A stretch of 64,000 nt of DNA from Spirosoma sp. (GCF_026391055.1 NZ_JAPLET010000019.1:248001-312000); one strand, 5' to 3'; numbered from the stretch's first letter, positions 1 through 9,638 are shown. The notes: generated by a model not told the origin, from the sequence alone. Translations and numbers: made by a program.

Positions 1-2077
1 TAACATCGATAGCCGGATAAACGCGTTTGTTAGCCAGTTTGCGGTCGAGCTGAAGTTCCATGTTGCCGGTACCTTTGAACTCCTCAAAGATAACCTCGTC
101 CATTTTAGAACCCGTATCAATCAATGCTGTAGCGATGATGGTAAGTGAACCGCCATTCTCAACATTTCGGGCCGCACCAAAGAAACGCTTAGGCCGATGC
201 AGTGCATTCGCGTCGACACCACCCGACAGAATCTTGCCCGACGATGGAACGACGGTGTTATAAGCCCGCGCCAGACGTGTAATCGAATCCAATAAGATAA
301 CTACATCATGACCACACTCAACCATCCGTTTCGCTTTTTCAAGAACCATGCTCGATACCTTCACATGCCGGTCGGCCTGCTCGTCGAAGGTTGATGAAAT
401 CACTTCGGCGTTTACACTGCGCGCCATGTCGGTCACTTCCTCGGGACGTTCGTCAATCAGTAGTACGATGAGGTAAACCTCCGGGTGATTTTTCGTGATG
501 GCGTTGGCAATTTCTTTAAGAAGAACTGTTTTACCAGTTTTGGGCTGGGCGACAATCATACCGCGCTGTCCTTTACCGATAGGAGCAAACAAGTCCAGGA
601 CACGAGAGGAGTAGTTCTCCGGGCGGTTGCTCAAATGTAGTTGTTCTTCGGGGAAAAGTGGGGTCAGGTACTCAAACGGAATCCGATCCCGGATTTCCTC
701 CGTCGTTTTGCCGTTAACCGTCGATACGCGAAGCAGTGCAAAATACTTTTCGCCTTCTTTTGGCGGACGAATGGCACCCCGTACGGTATCACCGGTTTTT
801 AAGCCAAAGAGCTTGATCTGCGAAGGAGATACATAAATATCATCGGGGCTGGCTAAGTAGTTGTAGTCGGCAGAGCGTAGAAAGCCGTAGCCGCCATCCT
901 GCATGATTTCCAGTACGCCTTCGTTGTCGATGATACCATCAAATTCGCGAATATGCTGGTTATACTGCCGCCTTATCCGATTCTGGTATTCCTGAGCTTC
1001 CCGCAAAGGTTGCGAAAGCTGAGGTTGAGCAGGTTGGTCGCTCTGACCGGATTCCGACTGAGGCTGCCCTTCCTGCGATTCGGCCGGTGCTCCTGCGGGC
1101 TCGACGACGGCGGTTGTTTCTGCGGCAACTGGCTGGCCTGATGGCTGCATGTTTGCCGCGTTGTCTTCCGTTACAACCGTCGGTGTCATGAACTCCTCAT
1201 CGGCCTGACCACCATAGTTCAGGCCCGACTCATCGGTTACAATACGCTGGGTACGGGGCCGTTGATCCCGGCGTTGAGAATTATCGCGTGGGCTATCGCT
1301 ACCATTTCGGTCGCGGTTCGCATCAAAACGAGGGCGGGCATCCCGTGGGCCTTGCGACGAGCCATCTGGCCGCGGGTTGCGCTGCTGGTTTAAATCCGGA
1401 CGGCCATTGCCGTTGCGGTCACTACGGGGTGGGGGTGTCCGGAAATTACGGTCAGATGATGAGCCATCACCTTCGTTGCGATTGCGAACGGGTTGGTTAA
1501 ACGAATTAGGCCGTTGCCCGGGATTCACAATGCGTTCCCGATTTTCACGGGGTTGACGTACCGGTTGGGGAGTCTCAGGCGCTGGTTCAGCGGTTGTGTT
1601 TTCGCTGGATGAAACTGGAGCCACAGCCGGAGTAGATGTTGTCTGCTCTGTAGCGGGCGAGGCTGTTATAGCGTTCACATCTGTAGACTTCTCTTCTGCC
1701 ACTGTGGGTTCGGAGACTGTCACCACTTCCGCTGCATCACGCTCGCGACGACCCCGCTGACGGGGTTTGGCAAGCTCGGGAGAGGGTGTTTCTGTGGCAG
1801 AAATCGTCGTTGTGTTTTCTACCGCTGTATTTTCTACAGGAAGGCTAACCGGGGCTGCATCGGCTGATGGAACGGCCTTTGTACGACGTCCACGACGCGG
1901 AGCTTCTTCTACTGAAGGCGTTTCCTCAACAGCCACCGGGCTTTCAGACTGTTGCTTTATGATTTCGTAAACGAGTTTTTCTTTTGTGAATTTGCTGATA
2001 TTACGAATGCCAAATTGCTCGGCAATGGGGTGAAGCTCCGAGAGAAGCTTCATGTCTAATTCTTCTTTCTTAAACAT
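1..2077 (-). CDS. rho: Transcription termination factor Rho (C-terminus cut by window edge)
   Basis: Hexameric ATP-dependent RNA helicase that terminates transcription. 692 codons are present; compared with E. coli Rho as I remember it, about 55-60 C-terminal residues lie outside the window. Order: Rho N-terminal helical domain (about 1-45, starts [15 protein letters not shown]); a roughly 330-residue low-complexity insert rich in Arg, Asn, Asp, Gly, Pro, Gln and Glu; the cold-shock RNA-binding domain (from about residue 385, with [11 protein letters not shown] and [10 protein letters not shown]); the RecA-like ATPase with Walker A PKTGKT near 510 and Walker B VVILLDS near 590. ATG at 2077-2075. 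Long insertions at this place are known from Bacteroidota Rho. Divergent from coaX across about 0.5 kb. Confidence 0.97.
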   Translation of the reverse strand, partial: MFKKEELDMKLLSELHPIAEQFGIRNISKFTKEKLVYEIIKQQSESPVAVEETPSVEEAPRRGRRTKAVPSADAAPVSLPVENTAVENTTTISATETPSPELAKPRQRGRRERDAAEVVTVSEPTVAEEKSTDVNAITASPATEQTTSTPAVAPVSSSENTTAEPAPETPQPVRQPRENRERIVNPGQRPNSFNQPVRNRNEGDGSSSDRNFRTPPPRSDRNGNGRPDLNQQRNPRPDGSSQGPRDARPRFDANRDRNGSDSPRDNSQRRDQRPRTQRIVTDESGLNYGGQADEEFMTPTVVTEDNAANMQPSGQPVAAETTAVVEPAGAPAESQEGQPQSESGQSDQPAQPQLSQPLREAQEYQNRIRRQYNQHIREFDGIIDNEGVLEIMQDGGYGFLRSADYNYLASPDDIYVSPSQIKLFGLKTGDTVRGAIRPPKEGEKYFALLRVSTVNGKTTEEIRDRIPFEYLTPLFPEEQLHLSNRPENYSSRVLDLFAPIGKGQRGMIVAQPKTGKTVLLKEIANAITKNHPEVYLIVLLIDERPEEVTDMARSVNAEVISSTFDEQADRHVKVSSMVLEKAKRMVECGHDVVILLDSITRLARAYNTVVPSSGKILSGGVDANALHRPKRFFGAARNVENGGSLTIIATALIDTGSKMDEVIFEEFKGTGNMELQLDRKLANKRVYPAIDV

Positions 2078-2635
2078 AGAGGTCAGGTTAGCAATAAACC
2101 TTAATAGGACCGACAAAGCGGCAAGAATGAACGTATGGGATTTGTTGAATGAATTGGCCGTTTCAGCAGGCAAGTTGGCAGACGAATACTAGTCTAAAAG
2201 TGGGGTCACTGACTTATCAAACCAAATTAACCTAAACAGGTTCAAGCAATTACGTGATGAAAATAACTCTAAACTATAAATTGGGGTGGTTTGTCTAATC
2301 CAAACACAACCGCCTGGTGGGGCCAGACGCGGAGGTTGTCAAAACGTTTGGAAAACGGAGGTCCGCCGTAGCTATGAGCGCTGCTTTGGTAGAAGCACTA
2401 CTTGCCGACCAGATTGATGGTAGCAAAGATAGTATTTTGTTCCGATTTTATCATCATAACGTTATTCTGATGTAAATGTTTCCTGAGCGGTTTTTTTATT
2501 CAATAAGTCCGAAAACTTTTATGCCGTTAAAAATCCTTAAATCAACAGGGAATGACAAATTTTGTTCACGATAAAACGTTGCTCTAGCAGACGGAAATGG
2601 AAACCAGGCATCTTTACGACTCGTCGATGGCCGAT
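2078..2635. other. Divergent rho/coaX intergenic region with a nested stem-loop
   Basis: No convincing gene is visible on either strand. It must hold the promoters of rho (minus) and coaX (plus), but I find no full TTTG/TAnnTTTG pair. A nested dyad lies at 2301-2350: CAAAC (2301-2305) pairs with GTTTG (2346-2350), ACAACC with GGTTGT, and CTGG with CCAG (2314-2326). On the minus strand this is 225-275 bp before the rho start and could be part of a structured rho leader. That role is inference. Confidence 0.4.
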
Positions 2636-3403
2636 ATGAATCTTGTCGTTGATTGGGGAAATTCACGACTGAAGACAGGCAGTTTTGCTGGCCCGGACTT
2701 GGTAGAGGTTGGATTATATGACTCAGTAGAAGCTTTGCTGGACGACTTCATCAAGCGTCCCGTAAAACAAGTGCTGGTTTCCTCAACTAGTCGGCCTGCT
2801 GAAGAAATAAGGCGCCGGTTTACAGGACTGGATATTAACGTTCAAATACTGGACAGCCAAACGCCGGTACCCATACGCAAAGACTACGATACCCCCGCTA
2901 CACTGGGGGCAGATCGGGTGGCTGCTGCGGTTGGCGCTGTGACCTTGTTTCCGGGTCAGGATTGTCTTGTTCTCGATCTGGGTACCTGTCTGACGGCAGA
3001 TGTTGTCGATCGCGAATCGGTGTTTCAGGGAGGGCTCATTTCGCCGGGAGTACATATGCGCTTTCGGGCTATGCACGAGCAAACCGCCCGGTTGCCCCTG
3101 GTTGATGTTCCGGTTGACTTGGCGGAGGGCTGGCCTGTATTAACGGCTAAGAATACCCAGCAAGCCATGCAGAGTGGCGTACTGAATGGCCTGGCTCTGG
3201 AAATGAACGGCCTGATTGAAAACCATCGTCGGGAAAGACCGGGTATTGCCGTACTGTTATGCGGGGGTGACGCATCTTCCTTTGAAAGTCGTCTTAAACC
3301 CCCGATATTTGTGGTGCCTGAATTGGTGCTGATTGGATTGAATCGAATTTTACGCTATAATGTTGAGAATTTACAAGCGAATACGCCAGACGTTAACGCA
3401 TAG
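2636..3403 (+). CDS. coaX: Type III pantothenate kinase
   Basis: Phosphorylates pantothenate, the first step of coenzyme A synthesis; type III enzymes are ASKHA-fold and need a monovalent cation. Family motifs in order: DWGNSRLKTG at the N-terminus (phosphate-binding DxGN), LGADR, DLGTCLTAD, and GGLISPG. The start is chosen at 2636 because the family begins directly before DxGN; in-frame ATGs at 2597 and 2627 would add 13 or 3 residues. About 255 aa, normal length. The last 44 bp overlap the next gene, which suggests translational coupling. The later CoA enzyme CoaBC is encoded at 9.7-10.9 kb. Confidence 0.93.
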   Translation: MNLVVDWGNSRLKTGSFAGPDLVEVGLYDSVEALLDDFIKRPVKQVLVSSTSRPAEEIRRRFTGLDINVQILDSQTPVPIRKDYDTPATLGADRVAAAVGAVTLFPGQDCLVLDLGTCLTADVVDRESVFQGGLISPGVHMRFRAMHEQTARLPLVDVPVDLAEGWPVLTAKNTQQAMQSGVLNGLALEMNGLIENHRRERPGIAVLLCGGDASSFESRLKPPIFVVPELVLIGLNRILRYNVENLQANTPDVNA

Positions 3404-4664
3404 TTTGCTGGCTGTTGCCGCGACATCGCCCATGGTATTGGCACAGGGATTAGGGAATTCCCCTTATTCAGCCCTGGGTATTGGAGAATTGTATAGCCCT
3501 GGCAATATCACCAACATGGGCATGGGCGATGTGGGCATCAGTAATGCCAACGCTTTCTATTTAAACCTGCAAAATCCGGCTCTGTTAGCCCGTAGAGGCC
3601 GCTTCACCATATTTGAAGTAGGTTTGATGGGGCAGTCAAAATCAATTAGTCAAACGATCAGTAATAGCCTTAAGAGTCAGAGTAATTTTGGGGCCAACTT
3701 AGGCTATCTGGCTTTGTCGTTTCCTGCTAACTCGCGATGGAATATTTCGCTTAGCCTGAAACCCTATACGTATGTAAATTACAACATTCGGAAAGTGGAA
3801 GCCGTTGCCGGAACACCTTATACGGCTGAGTATAACTATACTGGTAAGGGCGGGTTGAATAAAGTTACGTTCGCTAACGGATTCAGGGTTACTAAAAATA
3901 TTTATGCGGGCGTAGAAGGCGCATTTCTGTTCGGTAATATTACTAACTCCTCAGATGCAAGAGCCGTTGTTAGCGGTAGTTCAGATATACGGGTTACGCA
4001 CTTAAACAGAGCAAACTACAGCGATATTGTCTGGAAGCTTGGGGCAGCCTGGCGACCTAAGTTAAATAATACATGGACACTCAATCTGGGTGCTACCTAC
4101 GATCCGCAAATGCGGGTCAAGGCAACACAAACGGATATATACCAGCAGACAACCTTAACCGGTCAGGCTATTTCGGCTCCTGACACCCTGCGCCTTAACT
4201 CGAATGCACAGGCTACCTTGCCTCAGCAAATGCATTTTGGCGTAAGCATCGAGAAAGGGAATACACTTCTTGTTGGCGTTGATGTCGGTTTTCAAAAGTG
4301 GAGCCAATACCGGACTGCGGAAAACAAACAAGGTAATCTGGCCGATGGAACGAATGTTGCCGCCGGACTTGAGTATACTCCTAAGCCGACATCTAACCGG
4401 TACCGCGATTTGATCACCTACCGGGCAGGATTTCAATATAACAAATTGCCTTATCTGGCGGGAGGCACGCAACTTACGGATGTGAATGGTAGTCTAGGTA
4501 TCTCCTTACCACTTGGCGCTTATTATGTAAACCACTTAACGCTTTCTCTGGTAGGTGGGCAGCGAGGAGTGTTATCCGGTACGCAAATCAAAGAACAATA
4601 TGTACGTATCGGGCTGGGTTTCTCGCTGAATGACGTATGGTTCCGGAAGCAGGTTGTTGATTAA
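3360..4664 (+). CDS. Putative outer-membrane beta-barrel protein
   Basis: 434 aa with a clear signal peptide (basic start, then LLAVAATSPMVLA before Q) followed by a mature part rich in aromatic, Gly, Ser, Thr and Asn residues with alternating hydrophobic strands, as in Bacteroidota outer-membrane barrels. The opening GLGNSPYSALGIGELYSPGN and the early segment NAFYLNLQNPALLA recall FadL/PorV-like barrels, but I cannot assign a transported substrate. It overlaps coaX and is followed by a strong hairpin before lptC. The coaX-barrel-lptC order seems familiar from other Cytophagales (memory only). Confidence 0.75.
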   Translation: MLRIYKRIRQTLTHSLLAVAATSPMVLAQGLGNSPYSALGIGELYSPGNITNMGMGDVGISNANAFYLNLQNPALLARRGRFTIFEVGLMGQSKSISQTISNSLKSQSNFGANLGYLALSFPANSRWNISLSLKPYTYVNYNIRKVEAVAGTPYTAEYNYTGKGGLNKVTFANGFRVTKNIYAGVEGAFLFGNITNSSDARAVVSGSSDIRVTHLNRANYSDIVWKLGAAWRPKLNNTWTLNLGATYDPQMRVKATQTDIYQQTTLTGQAISAPDTLRLNSNAQATLPQQMHFGVSIEKGNTLLVGVDVGFQKWSQYRTAENKQGNLADGTNVAAGLEYTPKPTSNRYRDLITYRAGFQYNKLPYLAGGTQLTDVNGSLGISLPLGAYYVNHLTLSLVGGQRGVLSGTQIKEQYVRIGLGFSLNDVWFRKQVVD

Positions 4665-4723
4665 CTGGATAGACGTGTTGCAGGTCAATATGATGGCCGC
4701 AGCTGCCGTATTAAAGGTGACAG

Positions 4724-4766
4724 AAGCAGATAGGCACAGATCTTTTCCTGTGAGTATCTGCTTTTT
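4724..4766 (+). terminator. Intrinsic terminator after the barrel gene
   Basis: Two-tier hairpin: AAGCAGATA (4724-4732) pairs with TATCTGCTT (4755-4763), with an inner CACAG/CTGTG stem, followed by a T run. It sits between the barrel gene and lptC, so lptC probably has its own promoter. Confidence 0.75.
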
Positions 4767-4803
4767 AACTGTATACTAAATTGCTAACTCAAGCCGCTTC
4801 TAA

Positions 4804-5397
4804 ATGGGTGACATAATCTCTAATACATATAATAAAATGGTATCCCGGTTCGAAGAAAGACTGTTTATCACAAGCATTATTCTTTTTTTGTCCTGTATGC
4901 TGTTCGCTTGTGAGGAAGCCAAAAAAGCGAAAAAAGTCAATCCGTATTCAGGGCCGATTGAGGAAATAAATGATGTAAGGCTGCTCTACAGTGAAGCAGC
5001 AAAGTTAAAAGTCAAGCTAACAACGGCCAAACAGTTCCGGTATAGTAACGATGATCGACGTTACCCCAAGCCTGTAAATATTGTCTTTTACAACCCTACG
5101 GGTGAAGAAGTAACGACAATTCGCTCCGACTCCGGTCGCTACGATAAAGCCAAAGATGTGTATGTGGTAATGGGTAATGTCGTAGTCGTTAACAAGCAGA
5201 AACAGGAAAAACTGCTAACGCCTGAACTGAACTGGAAACCTCAGACAAAGAAGGTGTATACTGAAAAGCGCGTCACCATTCTGAGTCAGCTGACCGGTGA
5301 AAAACTCTATGGGATTGGTCTGGACGCGAATCAAGACTTCAGCCAATACTCAATTCGGAAGCCAACCGGCGTCTTTAACGTTGAAGGGGGAATTTAA
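4804..5397 (+). CDS. lptC: LPS export periplasmic protein LptC
   Basis: Inner-membrane-anchored component of the LPS transport bridge, passing LPS from LptB2FG to LptA. 197 aa. The hydrophobic stretch at residues 20-35 ends in a lipobox-like LFAC (Cys36), so it may be a lipoprotein in this lineage. The body is the beta-rich LptC/LptA jellyroll type, with PKPVNIVFYNPTGEEVTTIRS and MGNVVVVNKQKQEKLLTPEL, which resemble LptC/OstA repeats. An in-frame ATG at 4837 is an alternative start. A related OstA-like protein is encoded at 13.2-15.0 kb. Confidence 0.85.
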   Translation: MGDIISNTYNKMVSRFEERLFITSIILFLSCMLFACEEAKKAKKVNPYSGPIEEINDVRLLYSEAAKLKVKLTTAKQFRYSNDDRRYPKPVNIVFYNPTGEEVTTIRSDSGRYDKAKDVYVVMGNVVVVNKQKQEKLLTPELNWKPQTKKVYTEKRVTILSQLTGEKLYGIGLDANQDFSQYSIRKPTGVFNVEGGI

Positions 5398-5434
5398 AAT
5401 AATTGTTCGACAGCTGAACCGTCGAACAATTATT
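5398..5434. terminator. Bidirectional terminator between lptC and cytochrome c gene
   Basis: Perfect 14-bp inverted repeat (AATAATTGTTCGAC at 5398-5411 with its complement at 5421-5434) around a 9-nt loop, between two convergent genes. AT-rich flanks allow it to work in both directions. Confidence 0.85.
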
Positions 5435-5435
5435 C

Positions 5436-5855
5436 TTACTGTTTACACTGTTCGAGAATTGGTGTTACGGCTTTAACGTCGGTTATTTTCGTTTCGCCAG
5501 CCCATTCTTTATAGATGTATGTTATAATTTCCGCTATTTCGAGATCACTCAGCTGTGGTTGGGCAGGCATTGGACGATTGTACGGTTTCCCGTTAACTAC
5601 AATAGGACCTTTTTGGCCGTACCTAATCAAACAAATGACACGTTTCTTATCTTGCAGATAATCGGATCCCGCAATGGGCGGGTAAAGGGCAGCCAAACCT
5701 TCTCCTTTATTCTGGTGGCAGTTGGCACAGTTGTTTTTATAGAGAAAAATGCCTTCGGTAATATACCGTTGCCGTTTAATTTCTTCGTCGCTCTGGCAGG
5801 AAAGCAAGTTGATAAGAAAAAGCCCTGCTACTAAAAATCCGATTAGTCGAATCAT
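5436..5855 (-). CDS. Lipoprotein cytochrome c, class I
   Basis: 139-aa membrane-anchored periplasmic monoheme cytochrome. Signal/lipobox LLSC (Cys20), heme-binding CANCH (Cys43, Cys46, His47), and probable axial Met96 in RPMPAQ. It follows the SCO gene with a 4-bp ATGA overlap, so the two are translationally coupled. SCO proteins deliver copper to cytochrome oxidase, so a role in respiratory electron transfer is likely, but the redox partner cannot be read from the sequence. Confidence 0.88.
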   Translation of the reverse strand: MIRLIGFLVAGLFLINLLSCQSDEEIKRQRYITEGIFLYKNNCANCHQNKGEGLAALYPPIAGSDYLQDKKRVICLIRYGQKGPIVVNGKPYNRPMPAQPQLSDLEIAEIITYIYKEWAGETKITDVKAVTPILEQCKQ

Positions 5856-6550
5856 TTTTTATACTCGGCTAATAACCGATTCATGTCATTCATTAATTTA
5901 TCGACACCATCTTCGGTTGTGCCGTCGTAAATACCACGGATGTGCTTGGCTTTGTCGACCAGAATAAACGCTCCGCTATGCACAACGCCACCGGGTGCAG
6001 TAGAATCGGACTGGGCCGTAACCATGTAGCTATTCTGACCAATGTCGTAAATCTTCTCCCGGTCGCCCGTTACAAAAAGCCACTGGCGGCCTGTTACTCC
6101 CAGGTTTTGCGCAAACTCTTTCAGAACAGCCACCGAATCGTGAGCCGGGTCAATGGTGTGCGACAAGAGCATAACATCCGGATTACCCTTAAACTTTTCG
6201 TATACCCGTTTTAACTGAACCTTCATTTTAGGGCATATCGTTGGGCAACTGGTGAAGAAAAAATCAGCTACGTAGATCTTATTATCAAGGGTTCTGGCCG
6301 TAACCGTATCGCCAAACTGACTCACAAAGCTGAAGTCTGGAATAGACTGGTAGACGGAATCGGTTACTGATTTACCATTGACCACTTTAGTTACGGCCTC
6401 CCGCTGGCCTAAAATAGGAAGGCTGTCTCCGGACGATCCGGTACAGGCCTCAAGCAGGCTACAGATACAAAGCAGGGTAATCCAAATACTATTTTTTACC
6501 CAAAAACTGGCGGGCCTGTTCAATGCTGGTATTAACTTTTGTTTTGACAT
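5852..6550 (-). CDS. SCO1/SenC family copper chaperone, lipoprotein
   Basis: Thioredoxin-fold protein that delivers copper to the CuA site of cytochrome c oxidase. The copper ligands are visible: Cys102 and Cys106 in TSCPTICPKM, and His191 in VVHSGAF (numbering from the chosen start). Lipobox LLEAC at Cys36. The reading frame is open further upstream to 6625, but that would run deep into the preceding gene; the ATG at 6550 (MSKQKLIPAL) is preferred and still overlaps the upstream lipoprotein gene by about 60 bp. Middle gene of a three-gene run. Confidence 0.9.
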   Translation of the reverse strand: MSKQKLIPALNRPASFWVKNSIWITLLCICSLLEACTGSSGDSLPILGQREAVTKVVNGKSVTDSVYQSIPDFSFVSQFGDTVTARTLDNKIYVADFFFTSCPTICPKMKVQLKRVYEKFKGNPDVMLLSHTIDPAHDSVAVLKEFAQNLGVTGRQWLFVTGDREKIYDIGQNSYMVTAQSDSTAPGGVVHSGAFILVDKAKHIRGIYDGTTEDGVDKLMNDMNRLLAEYKK

Positions 6551-6944
6551 CGGTGATTTGTTCTTTTTGCCCGTTAAGGTAACGAAGGGCGTCGTCAGAG
6601 GATAATTTGGTAAGTGTATCGCCATTGTACCGCCCCATCCAATCCATCATGAGGCTATCCGCAATTGTTAGGTTTGTTCGTATGCGTGAGGCCTGTTCCC
6701 GCTCTTCATCGGTGCGTAGCGTAGTAGCTGCTGAACTGTTATCTTTCAGACTATCGAGCGATGCAATGCGCTGGTTTAGTTGTTTGCGCAGCTTCATGAT
6801 GTCATCAATTTTAGGCATGATCTGGTCATGAATGGCAAAAACTTCATTTTCTGCTTCTTTAACGGTGTCTTCCGCCGATTTACACGCGTAAAACTGTCCG
6901 GATGCTATAAGTAGCCCGGCAAAGGCAAGGAAACGCTGGTTCAT
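6489..6944 (-). CDS. Small helical lipoprotein of unknown function
   Basis: 151 aa. Signal peptide with lipobox FYAC (Cys21), then an almost entirely helical, charged sequence (EAENEVFAIHDQIMPKIDDI; LRTDEEREQASRIRTNL) that is likely coiled coil. Similar small proteins occur beside SCO1 genes in Bacteroidota, but no function is known to me. Its 3' end overlaps the SCO gene, so co-transcription with SCO and cytochrome c is likely. Confidence 0.75.
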   Translation of the reverse strand: MNQRFLAFAGLLIASGQFYACKSAEDTVKEAENEVFAIHDQIMPKIDDIMKLRKQLNQRIASLDSLKDNSSAATTLRTDEEREQASRIRTNLTIADSLMMDWMGRYNGDTLTKLSSDDALRYLNGQKEQITDVKTKVNTSIEQARQFLGKK

Positions 6945-6983
6945 TGTGTAGCGATGTTAAGGGTAGTTAGATTAGGTAGTAAA

Positions 6984-7014
6984 GCCCCACGTCATTTGAC
7001 CGTTGACGTAGGGC
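6984..7014 (-). terminator. Hairpin at the end of recN
   Basis: GCCCcACGTC (6984-6993) pairs with GACGTaGGGC (7005-7014) around an 11-nt loop. It overlaps the recN stop codon. On the minus strand it is followed by TTT. Confidence 0.55.
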
Positions 7015-8665
7015 GTTGTTTTAAAATTTCACGGGCATTCTTGAGAGCACTGGCCGATGGGTTTTTCCCACCAATCATCTGGGCGATTTCATTGACGCGC
7101 TCATCCAGGGACAATCTCTTGATTCGGCTAACTGTTTTTGCGGCCGAATGGTCTTTGTAAACGAAGTAATGCGCAGTGCCCTGACCCGCTATCTGGTGGA
7201 GATGGGTAATGGCAATAATCTGGTGGCTGTGGGCCATATCACGCATCATGTTCCCCATCTTGATGGCGATTTCACCGGATACGCCCGCGTCAATTTCGTC
7301 AAAAACGATGGTTGGCAGGGAGCGTTTGCTGGCTAGGATGTACTTGATCGCCATCATCAGCCGCGAAAACTCACCACCAGACGCTACGTTTTTTAACTGC
7401 TGAGGTTTAACACCTTTATTGGCACTGAACAAAAACGAAATCGTATCAATGCCTGTTAAGCTGGGCTTACTGGTTTCGGCCTGTATCTTCAACGATGCAT
7501 TCGGCATTCCCAGGTCGTTGAGCAGTTTACCAATCTCGCTTTCTATGGCTTGTAGAACGGCCTTCCGGGAGGAGGATAATGCATCGGCGCTAATTTGCAA
7601 TTGGGCGCGGGCGGCTTCGGACTGTGCTTTGGCTTCGGCAAGGGCGTCGTCCAGATTCAGGACTTTGCTTACTTTTTGGCCAAGGTCATTTCGCAGCGCA
7701 ATCAACCCCGCCACGTCTTTTACCTGGTGCTTAGTCTGGAGCTGATACATCAGGTTTAAACGCTCCCGGATGGTATCGGCACGGGTATCGTCTATTTCAA
7801 CCCGGTCCTGTTCAACGCTTATTTCGTCTGCCAAGTCGCGCAACTCAATAAGGCTGCTTTGCGCCCGTTGCAGCAGTTGTTCGTATTGGTTAGACAGCTT
7901 GCTGATATAAGTCAAATTGCTGACCGTGCCCTTCAGGAAGTCGATAACTGACTGCTCTGTATTGTCCAGATATTCATACGCTACCTGTAGCCGCTCCTTG
8001 ATATCTTCAGCGTTTTCCAGAATTGTCAATTCCTGTTCAAGTGTTTCCTGCTCATCGGGCTGTAACTGGGCTTTCAGCAGTTCTTCGTACAAAAAGTTGT
8101 TGTAATCAAACTCTTTGCGCATGGCCGAAGCCTCAGACTGGAGCTGGTCATAATGCGTTCTTTTTGCCCGGTAAACCTGATAGTCGGAGCGATAGGTGCG
8201 TAGCTGCGCTTCATTCTGGGCGTAGGTATCTACTATCTCCAACTGATATTCGTTAGAGCCCAGCAGTACCGAATCGTGTTGTGAATGAATATCCATCATC
8301 TCACTCGTAATCCGTCGGAGCGTATCGAGGTTTACGGGTGTATCGTTAACAAAGGCCCGTGATTTACCACTCACACTAATTTCCCGACGAACGATGCATG
8401 TATCCGAGTAATCGAGTTCTTCGTCGTCGAAGATCTGCTCGATCCGATAGCCGGATACGCCAAATGTCCCCTCAATAATACATTTCTGTTCGGGGTTGTA
8501 CAAGACGCGTGTATCGGCCCGGTTGCCAAGCAGCAACCCAATAGCACCGAGAATAATTGACTTTCCTGCGCCTGTTTCGCCCGTTACGATGTTTAGTTCG
8601 CGGTCGGGCGAGAGCTCCAGTTCGTCAATCAGCGCGTAATTCTTTATGAATAGATGCGAAAGCAA
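6992..8665 (-). CDS. recN: DNA repair protein RecN
   Basis: SMC-like ATPase in double-strand break repair by homologous recombination. 557 aa, normal length. Walker A GETGAGKS (29-36), long central coiled coil (about 160-370), ABC signature ASGGEFSRL, and Walker B TIVFDEIDAG near the C-terminus. The family start MLSHLFIKNYAL is encoded from a TTG codon at 8665-8663; there is no ATG nearby. Part of the conserved coaBC-DUF4835-recN order. A TAnnTTTG-like -7 element (8710-8717) gives it a possible promoter of its own. Confidence 0.95.
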   Translation of the reverse strand: MLSHLFIKNYALIDELELSPDRELNIVTGETGAGKSIILGAIGLLLGNRADTRVLYNPEQKCIIEGTFGVSGYRIEQIFDDEELDYSDTCIVRREISVSGKSRAFVNDTPVNLDTLRRITSEMMDIHSQHDSVLLGSNEYQLEIVDTYAQNEAQLRTYRSDYQVYRAKRTHYDQLQSEASAMRKEFDYNNFLYEELLKAQLQPDEQETLEQELTILENAEDIKERLQVAYEYLDNTEQSVIDFLKGTVSNLTYISKLSNQYEQLLQRAQSSLIELRDLADEISVEQDRVEIDDTRADTIRERLNLMYQLQTKHQVKDVAGLIALRNDLGQKVSKVLNLDDALAEAKAQSEAARAQLQISADALSSSRKAVLQAIESEIGKLLNDLGMPNASLKIQAETSKPSLTGIDTISFLFSANKGVKPQQLKNVASGGEFSRLMMAIKYILASKRSLPTIVFDEIDAGVSGEIAIKMGNMMRDMAHSHQIIAITHLHQIAGQGTAHYFVYKDHSAAKTVSRIKRLSLDERVNEIAQMIGGKNPSASALKNAREILKQRPTSTVK

Positions 8666-8709
8666 AATCAGCGAATAGTTAGCAGTGAGTAGGGGACGGC
8701 AAATAAAAA

Positions 8710-8717
8710 CAAAGTTA
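8710..8717 (-). promoter_or_regulatory. Candidate -7 element for recN
   Basis: TAACTTTG on the minus strand fits the Bacteroidota TAnnTTTG consensus, about 45 nt before the recN start. No TTTG is seen at the expected -33 distance, so this is weak. Confidence 0.3.
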
Positions 8718-8732
8718 TGTGCCGTCAGTAAC

Positions 8733-9638
8733 TCACTGGATTAATTTCCGGTAGTTTTCTGTTTTAGCCGGGTCGAGGAATGACAATAAATCGAATGCCT
8801 GTTTTCGCTCGGCTGGTGTTCCTTCGTAGAGGATATTGAACAACTCCTGCGACTTAGCATCAAAAAACGAATTGATTAGAACAGAATTCGGTAGTTGCAG
8901 GCCAATGGTGCGTATGGTATTCAATAAGGCAATGGTTTGTTTGCGAACCTGCACAGGGTTGGAGGCAAAGATGTCAAGACCCTGGCGATGGTAGGTGTAG
9001 AGACCATCTCGAAACGGTAGCAGTTGCTGATTCTGAAGGTTCTCAACAAGCCAGTACCGATTTCGACGGTCGCCCCCCGTTTGCCACGAACCATTGGGTG
9101 ATCCCTGTTGGGCCAAATTGGTAATGGCATAGGCGCGTTGAATAAACTGATTTCCTCCCTGCTTGTTGAACGTATCATAGTCGACAGCCAGAATAACATT
9201 GGCATAAAATGCCAGTAAAGAGGTAAGATCGTCTGAAAACTGGTTTTCCCGATAATAGACAGGCGTTGTAGGCAGATAAACAAAGTTAAATGCCCGGTCA
9301 ACATAGCTGAACGTAGTCGTCTCGTACGTTGTGCCGTATACAGGCCGTGTCACAATGATCTGTGCCGTTGCTTCGAACGCTCCCTGGGTCAACGATTTCA
9401 ACAGGTTGATGTTCAGAGAACAGTTGATCCGTTCAGCCACCGAAAACTGGTCGTTGCTCCACCGCCGGTTGTTCATAAACTCGGTGATGATGCCTTTCAA
9501 CTGGTTCACGTAGGAAAAATCAGTTTTCTGTTGGGCAAATAGCTGATCAGAATTTATTGTAACCTGGCAATTCAGCTCCTGAGCGCTTGCCGAGCCTGCC
9601 AAACAGCTTACTAACAGTAAAATGCGTATTACTTTCAT
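8733..9638 (-). CDS. DUF4835 family secreted protein (PorD-like)
   Basis: 301 aa with signal peptide (LLVSCLAGSASA before QELNCQV). The sequence matches DUF4835, a Bacteroidota family that some annotations call the type IX secretion protein PorD. Recognisable parts are QELNCQVTINSDQL near the mature start and a central FYANVILAVDYDTF. It lies between coaBC and recN, as is usual for this family. The mechanism is not established; a periplasmic or outer-membrane role in T9SS assembly is the best hypothesis given the other T9SS genes here. Confidence 0.85.
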   Translation of the reverse strand: MKVIRILLLVSCLAGSASAQELNCQVTINSDQLFAQQKTDFSYVNQLKGIITEFMNNRRWSNDQFSVAERINCSLNINLLKSLTQGAFEATAQIIVTRPVYGTTYETTTFSYVDRAFNFVYLPTTPVYYRENQFSDDLTSLLAFYANVILAVDYDTFNKQGGNQFIQRAYAITNLAQQGSPNGSWQTGGDRRNRYWLVENLQNQQLLPFRDGLYTYHRQGLDIFASNPVQVRKQTIALLNTIRTIGLQLPNSVLINSFFDAKSQELFNILYEGTPAERKQAFDLLSFLDPAKTENYRKLIQ

